From Bacteroidota bacterium (GTDB lineage Bacteria; Bacteroidota; Ignavibacteria; Ignavibacteriales; Melioribacteraceae): a DNA stretch of 64,000 nt. The notes beneath the pieces were generated by a model that saw only the letters and a program-made list of their open reading frames with translations, was not told where the DNA came from and did not search any database. Of this stretch, positions 36,956-46,901 are shown one piece after another. The stretch spans positions 186,001 through 250,000 of the forward strand of contig JAHISP010000071.1 of the NCBI GenBank assembly GCA_018818165.1, given 5' to 3'. How positions within the stretch are numbered: position 1 is the first letter of the stretch; every line of letters begins with the position of its first letter. The position numbers and the translations under genes were made by a program.

Positions 36956-37825
36956 TTAATGCACAATTTTAGCAATTCTATTAATACGAGTTGAACCAAC
37001 TAGTTTGAAAAATTGAGCAAATGAATAACTTGGATCCCATGACCAATAAATCATCAAAGTTTCTCCAATAATTAAGTCACGAGATACAAGCCCCCAGAAT
37101 CTGCTATCTTCACTATTATCTCGGTTATCGCCCATCATAAAATAATAGTCTTTTTGAATAGTATATGAGCTAACCTCAGAATCTTCAATAAATATTCTAC
37201 CATTTCGTACTGCAACAACATGAGCATTGTGCTCTCTATCAATAATCGTTCGCCACCATTCAATGTTATTTGTGTTGAGCTGAATAACATCTCCATTTTT
37301 TGGAATAACATATGGACCATAATTATCAGTATTCCAACCAGAACCTTTAGGAAATATTGATGGATAACTAACACCGACAGGCGTAGGATAAAGCTTTTCG
37401 TATTGAATATGAGTTGGTATTGGAGCTTTTTCTCCATTAACAAATACAACTTTATTAATGATCTGGATAGTATCTCCAGGTGTTGCCATGCACCTTTTTA
37501 CATAATTTGTAATTGCATGAGCTTTCAAATCATCTCTATCACCTGGATATTCAAAAACTACAATTTCACCTTTTTCAGGCTCTTTTATTGCTGGAAGTTG
37601 AAAATAAGGCAATGCAATATCCGTAAAAGGAATATTCCTTGGAGAAGATGAGCCATAAATAAATTTGTTTACAAAAAGAAAATCACCAACTTTAATTGTT
37701 GTTTCCATAGAACCAGTTGGCACTCGTGAAGTTTCAATTAAAAACGATTTTATTAAAAGAGCCGCAATTAAGGCAAATAATAAATTCTTAAAAAAATCTA
37801 TAGTTTTTTGTTTCTGTGTTTTCAT
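36956..37825 (-). CDS. lepB: Signal peptidase I
   Basis: Removes signal peptides from Sec substrates at the outer face of the inner membrane. 289 residues with one N-terminal TM anchor (FFKNLLFALIAALLIKSF). Box B has the catalytic Ser39 (RVPTGSMETT), box D the general base Lys110 (TNYVKRCMATPGD), and box E reads MGDNRDNSEDSRFWG. AGGA lies 5 bases before the ATG. It is downstream of lepA in the same direction, a common pairing in bacteria, separated by about 65 bases. Confidence 0.96.
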   Translation of the reverse strand: MKTQKQKTIDFFKNLLFALIAALLIKSFLIETSRVPTGSMETTIKVGDFLFVNKFIYGSSSPRNIPFTDIALPYFQLPAIKEPEKGEIVVFEYPGDRDDLKAHAITNYVKRCMATPGDTIQIINKVVFVNGEKAPIPTHIQYEKLYPTPVGVSYPSIFPKGSGWNTDNYGPYVIPKNGDVIQLNTNNIEWWRTIIDREHNAHVVAVRNGRIFIEDSEVSSYTIQKDYYFMMGDNRDNSEDSRFWGLVSRDLIIGETLMIYWSWDPSYSFAQFFKLVGSTRINRIAKIVH

Positions 37826-37891
37826 TCAAATCCTATTTTTCATTTCGACGCATTAAATTAATCTTTAGTTTCAAAAATAATAGTGCAAAAA

Positions 37892-39685
37892 TTAGTCATC
37901 TATTTGTAAAACGGCTAAAAAGGCTTCTTGTGGAATTTCAACATTTCCAACCTGTTTCATTCGCTTCTTACCTTCTTTTTGCTTCTCTAACAATTTTCTT
38001 TTTCGGGTAATATCACCACCATAACATTTGGCTAAAACATTTTTACGAAGTGCTTTTATAGTTGTTCTTGAAATTACTTTACTGCCAATGGCCGCTTGTA
38101 TTGCTATTTCAAACATTTGTTGTGGAATAAGTTCTTTTAATTTGGATGCAACTCGTTTTCCCCACTCATAAGCTTTATCCTTATGAACTATTACCGAAAG
38201 TGAGTCAACTTTTTCACCATTAAGCATAATTTCTAATTTGGATAATTCAGATTTTCGATATCCTATAAATTCATAATCAAGTGAAGCATACCCACGTGAT
38301 ATTGATTTAAGCTTATCATAAAAATCAAAAATTATTTCTGACAGCGGAAACTCGTATTGTAAATCCGCACGTGTTGGGTCAATGTAGGATGTATTTTTGT
38401 AAACACCACGTTTTTCCATTGATAACTTCATAATACTTCCAACATATGTACTTGGAGTAACAACCTGTGCTTTAATATAAGGTTCCTCAATGTAATCAAT
38501 TTCACCAAGTTCTGGCATAAGTGCTGGATTATCAACGACCAATTTAGTGCCATCTCTTTTATAGACAATGTACTCAACGTTTGGAAGTGTCGTAACAATA
38601 GTTTGATCATATTCACGTTCTAAGCGCTCTTGCACAATTTCCATATGCAACATTCCAAGAAATCCACATCTAAAACCAAAACCTAATGCGGCAGAGGTTT
38701 CTGGAATAAATTCGAGAGCAGAATCGTTAAGTTTAAATTTATCTAGCGCGTCACGAAGGTCTTCATAATCTTCAGAATTTGTAGGATAAAGCCCGCTGTA
38801 CACCATTGGTTTTACAACCTTGTAACCTGGAAGTGCTGTTTTGGCACCATCTCGAAGTGTAGTAATAGTATCGCCAACTTTTGTATCATGAACATCTTTA
38901 ATACTTCCAATTACATACCCAACATCTCCAGCATATAATTCATTTTTTTTAATTCTACTTAAACCAAGAACCCCAATTTCTTCAGCAAGATATCTGTTAT
39001 CGTGAGCAAAAAATTTAATTGCGTCTTTAGTTTTTAGAACGCCATTAACAACTCTTATTAAAGCAACGGCTCCACGATATGCATCAAACTTAGAATCAAA
39101 TATTAATGCTTGAAGTGGTTTTTGCGAATCACCAGTAGGTGCAGGAATTTTATGCACAATGGTTTCTAAAATATCTTCCATTCCTTGTCGTGTTTTAGCA
39201 CTAGTTAAAATTATTTCTTCTTCGTCGCAGCCAATTAAATCAATAATTTGTTTGCTAACAACATCAATCATAGCGCTAGGTAAATCTATTTTATTTATAA
39301 CTGGAATAATTTCTAATCCAGCTTCAATAGCTAGATATAGATTACTAATTGTTTGAGCTTCAACACCTTGAGCAGCATCAACAATAAGGATGGCTCCTTC
39401 GCAAGCCGCAAGTGAGCGAGAAACTTCGTATGAAAAATCAACATGACCGGGAGTGTCTATTAAATTAAGCGTGTATTTTTTTGCATCTTTGGCAACATAA
39501 TGCATTTGTATAGCGTGTGATTTAATTGTAATACCACGCTCGCGTTCCAAATCCATGTCATCTAACAATTGTTGTTTGGATTCCCTTTTGGTAACAGTAT
39601 GTGTGAATTCTAGTAATCCATCGGCAATTGTTGATTTACCGTGATCTATATGTGCAATTATGCAAAAATTTCGTATTGAGTTCAT
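37892..39685 (-). CDS. lepA: Elongation factor 4 (LepA)
   Basis: Ribosome-associated GTPase that affects translation under stress and ribosome assembly. 597 residues, the standard length. G1 is AHIDHGKST near residue 10, G2/G3 ERGITIKS and [12 protein letters not shown], and G4 NKIDLP. The C-terminal LepA-specific domain is complete ([21 protein letters not shown], then [22 protein letters not shown]-type basic tail ending in [11 protein letters not shown]). It precedes lepB on the minus strand. Confidence 0.98.
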   Translation of the reverse strand: MNSIRNFCIIAHIDHGKSTIADGLLEFTHTVTKRESKQQLLDDMDLERERGITIKSHAIQMHYVAKDAKKYTLNLIDTPGHVDFSYEVSRSLAACEGAILIVDAAQGVEAQTISNLYLAIEAGLEIIPVINKIDLPSAMIDVVSKQIIDLIGCDEEEIILTSAKTRQGMEDILETIVHKIPAPTGDSQKPLQALIFDSKFDAYRGAVALIRVVNGVLKTKDAIKFFAHDNRYLAEEIGVLGLSRIKKNELYAGDVGYVIGSIKDVHDTKVGDTITTLRDGAKTALPGYKVVKPMVYSGLYPTNSEDYEDLRDALDKFKLNDSALEFIPETSAALGFGFRCGFLGMLHMEIVQERLEREYDQTIVTTLPNVEYIVYKRDGTKLVVDNPALMPELGEIDYIEEPYIKAQVVTPSTYVGSIMKLSMEKRGVYKNTSYIDPTRADLQYEFPLSEIIFDFYDKLKSISRGYASLDYEFIGYRKSELSKLEIMLNGEKVDSLSVIVHKDKAYEWGKRVASKLKELIPQQMFEIAIQAAIGSKVISRTTIKALRKNVLAKCYGGDITRKRKLLEKQKEGKKRMKQVGNVEIPQEAFLAVLQIDD

Positions 39686-39776
39686 TAAGTTTTTTTAATT
39701 AAAAGAAGTTATTTATAAATATTTAGCTTATAAATATACTTAAAATTGGAGATTGTTTTAGTAGAAATAGTAAAAG

Positions 39777-40415
39777 TTAATTCAAAAAAGGATTATTCAT
39801 TTTTTCGTTCTGGATAGTACTTTTTTCTCCATGTCCAGGATAAATTGTTGTCTCATCAGGCAAAATAAGAAGTTTTGATATTATGGAATGCATAAGAGTT
39901 TCATAATTTCCTCCCCATAAATCTGTTCTTCCAATACTTTCATTGAAAAGTACATCCCCAGTAAAACAAGTGTTTTCATTTGGGAAATAAATACAAAACT
40001 CACCAGGCGTGTGTCCTGGAGTGAAAATAAGTTTAATTTCTGTCCCAATTATTTTAAGAATTTCAGATTCGTTAAAGTAAAAATCTGGATTTGGTGATTT
40101 TTTCATTGTTAAGCCAAAACTTTCTGCTTGTTCTTCAGCCCGTTCAAATAGTGGCATATCCTTTTCAGAAGCATAGTGAATTGGATTAAATCTACTTTTT
40201 ATAAACGCATTACCAAAAATATGGTCTAAATGTCCGTGGGTATTAAATAAATACTTCACTTCTAAATTGTTTTGAGAAATGAAATTTTCTAATTCTGCTT
40301 CTTCAGTTTTAGACAAACAACCAGGATCAATTATAATTGCATCTTTTGTATCTTCATCCCAAACAATATATGTATTTTCTTGGAAAGGACTGAATATGAA
40401 TTTTTGTACTTTCAT
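39777..40415 (-). CDS. MBL-fold hydrolase (glyoxalase II-like)
   Basis: 212 residues from the ATG at 40415; an in-frame TTG at 40424 is less likely. Metallo-beta-lactamase fold with the metal motif THGHLDH near residue 58, then FTPGHTPGEFCIYF with the next His and FTGDVLF with the bridging Asp, and a final YPGHGE. This size and motif set match the small hydroxyacylglutathione-hydrolase-like (YcbL-type) group. Substrate unknown; thioester hydrolysis is likely from the family. It lies upstream of lepA in the same orientation. Confidence 0.9.
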   Translation of the reverse strand: MKVQKFIFSPFQENTYIVWDEDTKDAIIIDPGCLSKTEEAELENFISQNNLEVKYLFNTHGHLDHIFGNAFIKSRFNPIHYASEKDMPLFERAEEQAESFGLTMKKSPNPDFYFNESEILKIIGTEIKLIFTPGHTPGEFCIYFPNENTCFTGDVLFNESIGRTDLWGGNYETLMHSIISKLLILPDETTIYPGHGEKSTIQNEKMNNPFLN

Positions 40416-40461
40416 TTTTACCAATATCGTAGAACATTATTTTTTTGTTATATGAAATTTT

Positions 40462-41670
40462 CTATTTTCTGAAATTCTTTTTTAATCGTTTATTTAGTTT
40501 AGTTGTGTAGCTTTTATAATTATCCATTATTTCGTTCATAGAATCACCACCAAATTTATCAAGCATAGCTTTGGCAATAGTCCAGGCTAACATCGATTCA
40601 CCAATAACAGCGCAAGCAGGAACTGCGGTAAAATCGCTGCGCTCGCGTCTGGATGTAACATTTTCCATTGTGGATAAATCAATTGCACCTATTGGTGACA
40701 TAAGTGTGGCAATTGGCTTCATTCCAACACGGACAATTATTGGCAATCCTGTTGTCATTCCACCTTCAATTCCTCCAGCGCGATTGCTTTTTCGCGAAAT
40801 TATTCCATCATTTATCACAATTTCATCGTGCGAAATTGAACCTGAATTATTTGTTGTTTCAAAACCCTTCCCAATTTCCACAGCTTTTACAGCATTTATC
40901 GACATCAAATCGTGCGCAATTGCCGCACTAATTTTTGTATCATATTGAATAAAACTTCCAAGCCCAACTGGAAGCCCGCTTGCAACGACAAAAAAAGTTC
41001 CACCAAGAGTATCACCATTTTTCTTTGCACTTTTAATTTTTTTTATAATTCTTTCTTCATGATTTTCATCCATAACACGAACAGAACTTTTATCAGATTC
41101 TACAGATAAACTCCATGCATCAAATTTTGGATCCACTTCATTAAATAGTTTATCGGAATAATTATCTTTGGAATAAACTCCGCCTATATTTTCCACAAAA
41201 CTTCCAACAGTAATTCCAAACTCTTCAAGAAAACGACGAGCAACTGAACCAACAGCAACACGCGCAGCAGTTTCGCGGGCACTTGAGCGCTCAATAGAAT
41301 TTCGAATATCATCTAAATCGTACTTTGAAACTCCAACTAAATCAGCATGTCCTGGACGCGGAATGGTTATTTTATCATGCTTGCCTTTCGGTTTTCCAGA
41401 TGCCATTTCATCAGTCCAATTTTCCCAATCACTATTTTTAATAAATAAAGCAATTGGTGACCCCATCGTTTTTTGGAAACGAACTCCAGAAAGTATTTCC
41501 GCTCTGTCGGTTTCAATTTTCATTCTTCCACCTCTGCCGTATCCCATTTGGCGGCGGGCAAGATGTTTACTAATGTATTCTTCTTCTATATGTAAGTTTG
41601 AAGGAAATCCTTCAACAATTGTTGTTAAACCTTTTCCGTGTGATTCACCGGATGTAAGAAATCGTAGCAT
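40462..41670 (-). CDS. aroC: Chorismate synthase
   Basis: Last step of the shikimate pathway: converts 5-enolpyruvylshikimate-3-phosphate to chorismate using reduced FMN. 402 residues. Signatures: LTSGESHGKGL at the start, ARRQMGYGRGGRMKIE, RPGHADLVGVSKY, and SSARETAARVAVG near residue 135, then AGGIEGGMTTGLPI. The FMN- and phosphate-binding arginines are in place. It is followed by the MBL hydrolase after about 45 bases. No other aro gene is in the window. Confidence 0.98.
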   Translation of the reverse strand: MLRFLTSGESHGKGLTTIVEGFPSNLHIEEEYISKHLARRQMGYGRGGRMKIETDRAEILSGVRFQKTMGSPIALFIKNSDWENWTDEMASGKPKGKHDKITIPRPGHADLVGVSKYDLDDIRNSIERSSARETAARVAVGSVARRFLEEFGITVGSFVENIGGVYSKDNYSDKLFNEVDPKFDAWSLSVESDKSSVRVMDENHEERIIKKIKSAKKNGDTLGGTFFVVASGLPVGLGSFIQYDTKISAAIAHDLMSINAVKAVEIGKGFETTNNSGSISHDEIVINDGIISRKSNRAGGIEGGMTTGLPIIVRVGMKPIATLMSPIGAIDLSTMENVTSRRERSDFTAVPACAVIGESMLAWTIAKAMLDKFGGDSMNEIMDNYKSYTTKLNKRLKKNFRK

Positions 41671-41710
41671 AATTTTTCTTTTTATTTTTTATTGAAAGAA
41701 CAAATATAAA

Positions 41711-41739
41711 AAAAGCGTCCATTAAATAAGGACGCTTTT
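41711..41739 (-). terminator. Intrinsic terminator after htrA
   Basis: Perfect 10-bp arms (41711-41720 and 41730-41739, AAAAGCGTCC type) around a 9-base loop. On the minus strand the stem runs into a long T tract. It lies about 28 bases past the htrA stop and ends the PfkB-mtnA-recO-htrA transcript. Confidence 0.88.
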
Positions 41740-41766
41740 AATAACTAATTTAATTTATTTGAATAA

Positions 41767-43254
41767 TTATTCAGGAATTTCAATTCCAACAAATCGTGAA
41801 CTACCTGAACCATCAACAACTTTCAATAAAACAGCTTCACCTTTTTTATTTTTAAATGCTTTTTCCAAATCGGAAACTGATTCTATTTTCTTTTCATCAA
41901 CTTCTGTAATTATCAATCCAGCAAATAATCTTTGATTTTCGGCTTTACTATATTTTTTGACTTGCGAAATTAAAACTCCAGATTTTACTTTATATTCACT
42001 TGATTCATTATTTCTTAAATCGCGAACAGTTAAGCCTATATCATCAAATTTAATCTCTTCAATATCACCTTTCTTCTCTTTAATAATATTGTCATTTTTT
42101 GCAACTTCAACATTATCTTCATCACGAGGCTTTAATTTTATTTTTCGAGTTATAATATCACCATCTCTAAAAATATCCAATTCAATTTTGTCACCGGCTC
42201 TTTTGGAAGCAACATGACTTTGCAATTCATTTGGCTTATTAACTTCTTTTCCATCTATTTTAATAATAATATCACCAGCTTTAATATCTTCACTAGCAGC
42301 AGCACCATCTTCCATAACTTGTTGAATTACAATACCTCTTGGGGAATCAAGTCCAACAGCTTTTGCAAGATCGGCATCAACTTCTTCAATGCTCACGCCA
42401 ATGTAACCACGTTTTACTTTTCCTGAAGAAATTAAATCTTCGGCTACAACTTTTGCTAAATTGATAGGAATTGCAAATCCGTAGCCAATATACGTACCTG
42501 TCATTCCATTTGTTGCAATGGCAGAGTTAATTCCAATAACTTCTCCATTTAAGTCAACTAACGCTCCACCACTATTTCCAGGATTAATTGCAGCATCTGT
42601 TTGAATAAAATCTTCTACTCCGTAACTATCTCTAATTATATTTACACTTCTTCCAAGAGCACTTACAATTCCCGCAGTAACTGTTGATGTTAGTGCCATT
42701 GGGTTTCCAATTGCCATTACCCACTGACCAACTTTCAATTTATCAGAATCTCCCAAATATGCTGCTGGTAGCTCTTTTGCATCAATTTTAATTACTGCCA
42801 AATCTGTAAGCGGATCTGTTCCAATTACTTTTGCATCAAATTTTCTTTTATCGTATAAATTTACTGTAACTTCGGTAGCGTTTTCAACAACATGATTGTT
42901 TGTAAGAATATATCCATCATCTGTAATAATTACCCCACTTCCGCCACCTTGCCTTTCGCGTGGCATATCATTTTTGAATGGAAAGAAAAACTCTAATCCT
43001 TCGTGTGGATTTTCTTTTGATTTTGAAATAACTGTTATTTGAACTATCGAAGGAGTAAGCTTTTCTGCAGTTTCTATAAATGAATTATTGAAATTTGTTA
43101 GTGATTGATTTTCAGAAATATTTGGACGAGTTTTACTTCCTATTTCCACTTGCCCAAAAGATGGTTGCACATATCCTAAACTTGAAACTAATACCGCACC
43201 AAATACAGCTCCAATAAATAATAAAGCTGTAATTCCTAAATAATTTTTTTTCAT
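41767..43254 (-). CDS. htrA: Do-family periplasmic serine protease (HtrA/DegP)
   Basis: 495-residue envelope protease/chaperone. A signal peptide or anchor (LGITALLFIGAVFGAVLVSS) is followed by the trypsin-like domain with His121 (LTNNHVVENA), Asp151 (DPLTDLAVIKI) and Ser228 (NPGNSGGALVD). Two PDZ domains follow: RGYIGVSIEEVDADLAKAVG (about 280-370), and a second near 410-490 (VRDLRNNESSEYKVKSGVLI). It removes or refolds misfolded envelope proteins. It lies 16 bases after recO in the same operon. Confidence 0.96.
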   Translation of the reverse strand: MKKNYLGITALLFIGAVFGAVLVSSLGYVQPSFGQVEIGSKTRPNISENQSLTNFNNSFIETAEKLTPSIVQITVISKSKENPHEGLEFFFPFKNDMPRERQGGGSGVIITDDGYILTNNHVVENATEVTVNLYDKRKFDAKVIGTDPLTDLAVIKIDAKELPAAYLGDSDKLKVGQWVMAIGNPMALTSTVTAGIVSALGRSVNIIRDSYGVEDFIQTDAAINPGNSGGALVDLNGEVIGINSAIATNGMTGTYIGYGFAIPINLAKVVAEDLISSGKVKRGYIGVSIEEVDADLAKAVGLDSPRGIVIQQVMEDGAAASEDIKAGDIIIKIDGKEVNKPNELQSHVASKRAGDKIELDIFRDGDIITRKIKLKPRDEDNVEVAKNDNIIKEKKGDIEEIKFDDIGLTVRDLRNNESSEYKVKSGVLISQVKKYSKAENQRLFAGLIITEVDEKKIESVSDLEKAFKNKKGEAVLLKVVDGSGSSRFVGIEIPE

Positions 43255-43270
43255 AATACACCTATATATT

Positions 43271-44008
43271 TTAATACATTTGTAAAGATTTTAATCCGTT
43301 ATATTCATCAATATGATAAATAAGAAACTTTTCAAAAAAAGTAATAATGCTTCTTAATTCTTCTGCATCATAAGAACATTTTTTTTTTCTGTTGCTTAGA
43401 CAAATTACCTTATTAAAAAGTTCCGGCGAAAATTTGTATGTAACTAGATGATCTTTTCCACAAGAACTACACATAAATCCAAGTTCGTAATTATACAAAA
43501 CTTCTTTCGATAAGCTTAATTCCGAATTGCAATGAGAACAATGTTCCGACTCAATTCCATATCCAATCTCTTCAATAAAAAATTTATAAAACATTGCAAA
43601 CAATAAAATTGGTTCAGTTTCTTCGATATCAAGACGATTCAATATTTTAACTATTCCATTAAATAATCTTTTGTGAGCATCGTTCTCGCGGGTTAGTTTA
43701 AGTACCAATTCAATAATAGCAGAGGCATATTTAACTTTTTCTAAATCTGATTTAATATTTGGATAGTGAGAGATAAGATCAGCTTGAGAAACAATTTGAA
43801 GATCTCGGCTGTCCTTTTTATAAAATATTATTTCAACCAAATTAAGAACATCAACAACTTTTCCAATTTTGGATTTTGAAGAGCGAGCACCTTTTATAAT
43901 TCCAGCGACACGACCAAATTCTTCGGAATAAAAATTTACAATTTTGCTCGAATCGCCAAAATCAAGTTTATTCAGGACAAATGCCTTTGATTTAATAATC
44001 TTAGACAT
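43271..44008 (-). CDS. recO: DNA repair protein RecO
   Basis: 245 residues. Acts with RecF/RecR to load RecA on gaps. It has the N-terminal OB fold (KAFVLNKLDFGDSSKIVNFYS, then RVAGIIKGARSSKSKIG) and a C-terminal helical domain with a four-cysteine zinc site (CSHCNSEL ... CSSCGKD). Its ATG overlaps the mtnA stop (TAATG), which indicates coupled translation. The co-location with mtnA and htrA looks like chance operon packing. Confidence 0.93.
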   Translation of the reverse strand: MSKIIKSKAFVLNKLDFGDSSKIVNFYSEEFGRVAGIIKGARSSKSKIGKVVDVLNLVEIIFYKKDSRDLQIVSQADLISHYPNIKSDLEKVKYASAIIELVLKLTRENDAHKRLFNGIVKILNRLDIEETEPILLFAMFYKFFIEEIGYGIESEHCSHCNSELSLSKEVLYNYELGFMCSSCGKDHLVTYKFSPELFNKVICLSNRKKKCSYDAEELRSIITFFEKFLIYHIDEYNGLKSLQMY

Positions 44009-45009
44009 TATAAATCAAATGGTGGTTTGCAAACTTGTTTGTCCGTAATAATTGCTGTAATCAATTCGTTTGGTGTAACATCAAATGCTGGTGTATAAGT
44101 AGCATATTCTTCTTTTGTAACTTTTATTCCACGAATGTGACTTATTTCTTCACTTCCACGCATTTCAATTTTTATTTCATCACCAGAATCTATGGAAAAG
44201 TCGATAGTTGAAGTTGGCGCAGCTATGTAAAATGGAATTTTGTAATAATTACACAAAATTGCCAAGTTGTAAGTACCAATTTTATTAGCGGTATCTCCAT
44301 TTTTTGCAATTCTATCGGCACCGACAATTACAGCATCAATTTTTCTTTGCTTCATTAAAAAAGCTGCGGCAGAATCTGGAAGAATTTCAAACGGAATATT
44401 TGATTTTGATAATTCAAACGCTGTTAATCTTGAGCCTTGCAAAAGAGGTCGTGTTTCATCCGCATAAACAAACTTTACTTTGCCAGCTTCAAATCCCTTT
44501 TTAAGGACGCTAAACGCAGTACCAGAACCACCGGTTGCAAGCTGTCCAGTATTACAATGGGTTAGAATAACGGAATCATTTTCTAAGAGTTCAATTCCAT
44601 TTTCGCCAATCTTATCGCAACTAATAATATCTTCGTTGTGAATTTGAAAGGCGCGAGCTTTTAATTTGTCGTAAATATCATCAAAATTATTTTGCAATTG
44701 AAACACTTTTTTCATTTCATCTAAAGCCCAAAATAGATTAACTGCTGTTGGGCGAGTTCGTTTTAGCCGTTCGTATGCGATATTAAATTGCGTTTCATGT
44801 TGTGACAAGATATTTTTTAACGCAACAGTAATTCCAAAAGCGGTAGCAATTCCAATTGCTGGAGCACCACGAATTTCAAGTCGCTCAATTGCTTCGGCAA
44901 TTCGCTCATAATTATCTGTTTCTATGTAAATTTCCTCTAACGGAAGTCTAGTTTGATCAATAAAAATGAAATAATCATTTTCAAATTTCAAAGAAAAAAA
45001 GTCATTCAT
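44008..45009 (-). CDS. mtnA: S-methyl-5-thioribose-1-phosphate isomerase
   Basis: Converts methylthioribose-1-phosphate to methylthioribulose-1-phosphate in methionine salvage; some homologues also act in 5-deoxyribose phosphate disposal. 333 residues. RGAPAIGIATAFG (substrate loop), ILTHCNTGQLATGGSGTA with the catalytic Cys near residue 160, and VGADRIAKNGDTANKIGTY with the catalytic Asp near 240 are present. The start is 1 base from the PfkB kinase stop. No mtnP, mtnB, mtnC or mtnD is in the window. Confidence 0.96.
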   Translation of the reverse strand: MNDFFSLKFENDYFIFIDQTRLPLEEIYIETDNYERIAEAIERLEIRGAPAIGIATAFGITVALKNILSQHETQFNIAYERLKRTRPTAVNLFWALDEMKKVFQLQNNFDDIYDKLKARAFQIHNEDIISCDKIGENGIELLENDSVILTHCNTGQLATGGSGTAFSVLKKGFEAGKVKFVYADETRPLLQGSRLTAFELSKSNIPFEILPDSAAAFLMKQRKIDAVIVGADRIAKNGDTANKIGTYNLAILCNYYKIPFYIAAPTSTIDFSIDSGDEIKIEMRGSEEISHIRGIKVTKEEYATYTPAFDVTPNELITAIITDKQVCKPPFDL

Positions 45010-45010
45010 T

Positions 45011-45919
45011 TTAATCCACTTTGCTAAATTTTATAAATTCATTAAATCTATTTTCAATTTTTTCCTTTTCAAGGTTTTCAATTCCTTGAGTACTGAATTT
45101 TTCAACACAAAATGAAGCAAGTGTGCTTCCATAAAGAACTGCTTTTTTCATTGTTTCAAAATTTATCTCACTTGCGTTAATCAAGTGTCCAGTAAAACCA
45201 CCGGCAAAAGAATCACCAGCACCAGTTGGATCAAATACGGTTTCTAATGGATAAGCTGGAGCAGAAAATATTTTTCCTTCCCCAAATAATAACGCGCCAT
45301 GTTCACCTTTCTTTATAATCAAATACTCTGGACCCATTTCCATTACTTTTTTTGCTGCTTTAATTAAACTATTTTCCTCAGCTAGCATTTCTGCTTCAGA
45401 ATCATTTATTACAAGAACATTAACTCTTTTCATAACCTTCAATAAATCCTCTCGTGTAATATTAATCCAAAGATTCATGGTATCACAAACGGTAAATTTT
45501 AAATTTGTCATTTGATCTAGGACTTTTAATTGCAATGCAGGCATAATATTTCCGAGCAATAAATATGGAATTTCCCGCATTGCATCTGGAATAACTGGGT
45601 CAAACTTTTCAAACACATTTAAATCAGTAAAAAGTGTATCGCGAACGTTCATATCATCACGATAAACGCAACCATAGCTAAATGTTTTTTCTCCATTAAC
45701 AATTTCTAATCCAGAAATATCAACTTTATGATTTTTTAACATTTGCATATTTTGCTCACCAAAATCATCACCAACAACCCCAATCATTTTAACATCATCT
45801 GAAAAATAACTGGCTGCTATTGAACAAAATGTTGCCGAACCGCCAAGTGCTTTGTCAATTTTATCAAATGGAGTTTCGACAGAATCGAATGCAACTGAAC
45901 CAACTACTAATAAACTCAT
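45011..45919 (-). CDS. PfkB-family sugar or nucleoside kinase
   Basis: 302-residue ribokinase-fold kinase. GGSATFCSIAASYF near residue 30 (substrate-binding GG) and the second PfkB signature DPTGAGDSFAGGFTGHL near 235, with the catalytic Asp in AGDS, are clear. The substrate is unknown. Because mtnA starts 1 base later, a role near methylthioribose, adenosine or deoxyribose salvage is possible but unproven. GGAAGGT 5 bases before the ATG supports the start. It heads a minus-strand operon ending at the terminator at 41711. Confidence 0.9.
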   Translation of the reverse strand: MSLLVVGSVAFDSVETPFDKIDKALGGSATFCSIAASYFSDDVKMIGVVGDDFGEQNMQMLKNHKVDISGLEIVNGEKTFSYGCVYRDDMNVRDTLFTDLNVFEKFDPVIPDAMREIPYLLLGNIMPALQLKVLDQMTNLKFTVCDTMNLWINITREDLLKVMKRVNVLVINDSEAEMLAEENSLIKAAKKVMEMGPEYLIIKKGEHGALLFGEGKIFSAPAYPLETVFDPTGAGDSFAGGFTGHLINASEINFETMKKAVLYGSTLASFCVEKFSTQGIENLEKEKIENRFNEFIKFSKVD

Positions 45920-46012
45920 AATTTACCTTCCTTAAATTTATATTTTCTATTTATTATTTAACTATTTTTTGCAAATTTTTGAAATGTTCAAAAGTTCTTG
46001 CAAATACATTTT

Positions 46013-46468
46013 TTATAACTTAATTAATTTTAACATGCTTTTTTCATCCGATAAACATTCAGAAATGATATCAACCGATTCTCTTTGCCCTGGCCAAGCA
46101 AACAACTTTTTTGCTTTTTCTTTACCGCACCACAAATATTCAGAATGTTCAAGAGATAAAATAACTTTGTATTCCAAACCAACTTCAGCCAAAAAAACTG
46201 GCACCATATTAATGGAATCATCTTTTGCTGAATAAAACGAATTAACTTTGGGTACTATCCAAAACGATTTTGGTGTTAAAGTTGTTTCCTCAATAATCTC
46301 CCTAATGGCAGTTTGATATGCCTTTTCACCTTTTTCAATTGAACCAGTTACCATTTGCCAAACGTTTGGATAGATTTCAGTTTCAGCTCTTTTCATCACA
46401 AGAAATTCTATCTTGCCGTGAATTCTTCTAAAAACATGTGCTTCAATTAATGTGGATTTTATTATCAT
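46013..46468 (-). CDS. Nudix hydrolase
   Basis: 151 residues from the ATG at 46468; an in-frame TTG seven codons earlier is less likely. The Nudix box is GSIEKGEKAYQTAIREIIEETTL (positions about 46-68 in this model; consensus G-x5-E-x7-R-E-U-x-E-E-x-G-U, with Thr for the last Gly). It should hydrolyse a nucleoside diphosphate linked to another group, with Mg ions. Dihydroneopterin triphosphatase-like or NTP substrates are possible; none can be chosen. It follows the 46.5-46.9 kb non-coding stretch. Confidence 0.9.
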   Translation of the reverse strand: MIIKSTLIEAHVFRRIHGKIEFLVMKRAETEIYPNVWQMVTGSIEKGEKAYQTAIREIIEETTLTPKSFWIVPKVNSFYSAKDDSINMVPVFLAEVGLEYKVILSLEHSEYLWCGKEKAKKLFAWPGQRESVDIISECLSDEKSMLKLIKL

Positions 46469-46901
46469 AATTCTAGCTTTTGGATTCAAGATATCAGACT
46501 AGTGACATTCTAATCCATTATCTTTATTCGTTTTAATTATTTTCAAAAGAGTTTCAGTAAAATAAGCTTTTGAGCAATTTATATTTTAAGAAAATCAGAC
46601 TCTCTCCATGAGTATTCTCAGTACGTTATGCGGGTTTCAAAATGATTGTTTTTTATTTGTTGTAACAATAACAAACAAACATATCCAACTCACTTATAAT
46701 CCAATGCTGTCAACTTAAGGTAATATTTTTGTAGAGTGTCATTCCACAATGTTTCTATCGGGAATCTTTTCGATTAAAAAGATTCCGTGTAAGCCTGTCC
46801 CGTGCTGTATTTACACGGGAAACATCACGTAATGACAAGAGCTTAAGTTGACAACTCACTTATAATCTCACGTCTAGTGTCTCATATCTATCGTCTATTT
46901 A
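46469..46901. other. Non-coding spacer with a palindromic element
   Basis: No credible ORF. The first 210 bases are AT-rich without a clear motif. 46686-46867 holds the structured element given separately. The last 34 bases (CTAGTGTCTCATATCTATCG) show no feature that I can name. Confidence 0.6.
46686..46867. mobile_element. MITE/REP-like palindromic element with flanking direct repeats
   Basis: Terminal inverted repeats of 12 bases (TGTCAACTTAAG at 46708-46719, its complement at 46842-46853). Nested pairs follow inward: 46737-46743 with 46831-46837, and 46749-46754 with 46820-46825. Two inner hairpins sit in the centre: 46761-46770 with 46777-46786, and 46785-46792 with 46811-46818. A 16-base direct repeat, CAACTCACTTATAATC, flanks it at 46686-46701 and 46852-46867. 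The whole is a long foldable, non-coding unit as in MITEs or REP-like repeats. Confidence 0.6.

Noticed and set aside
46761-46818. tRNA-like fold in the palindromic element
   Set aside because: No T-loop GGTTCGA-type motif, no acceptor stem of 7 bp with a discriminator end and no anticodon arm in the right place.
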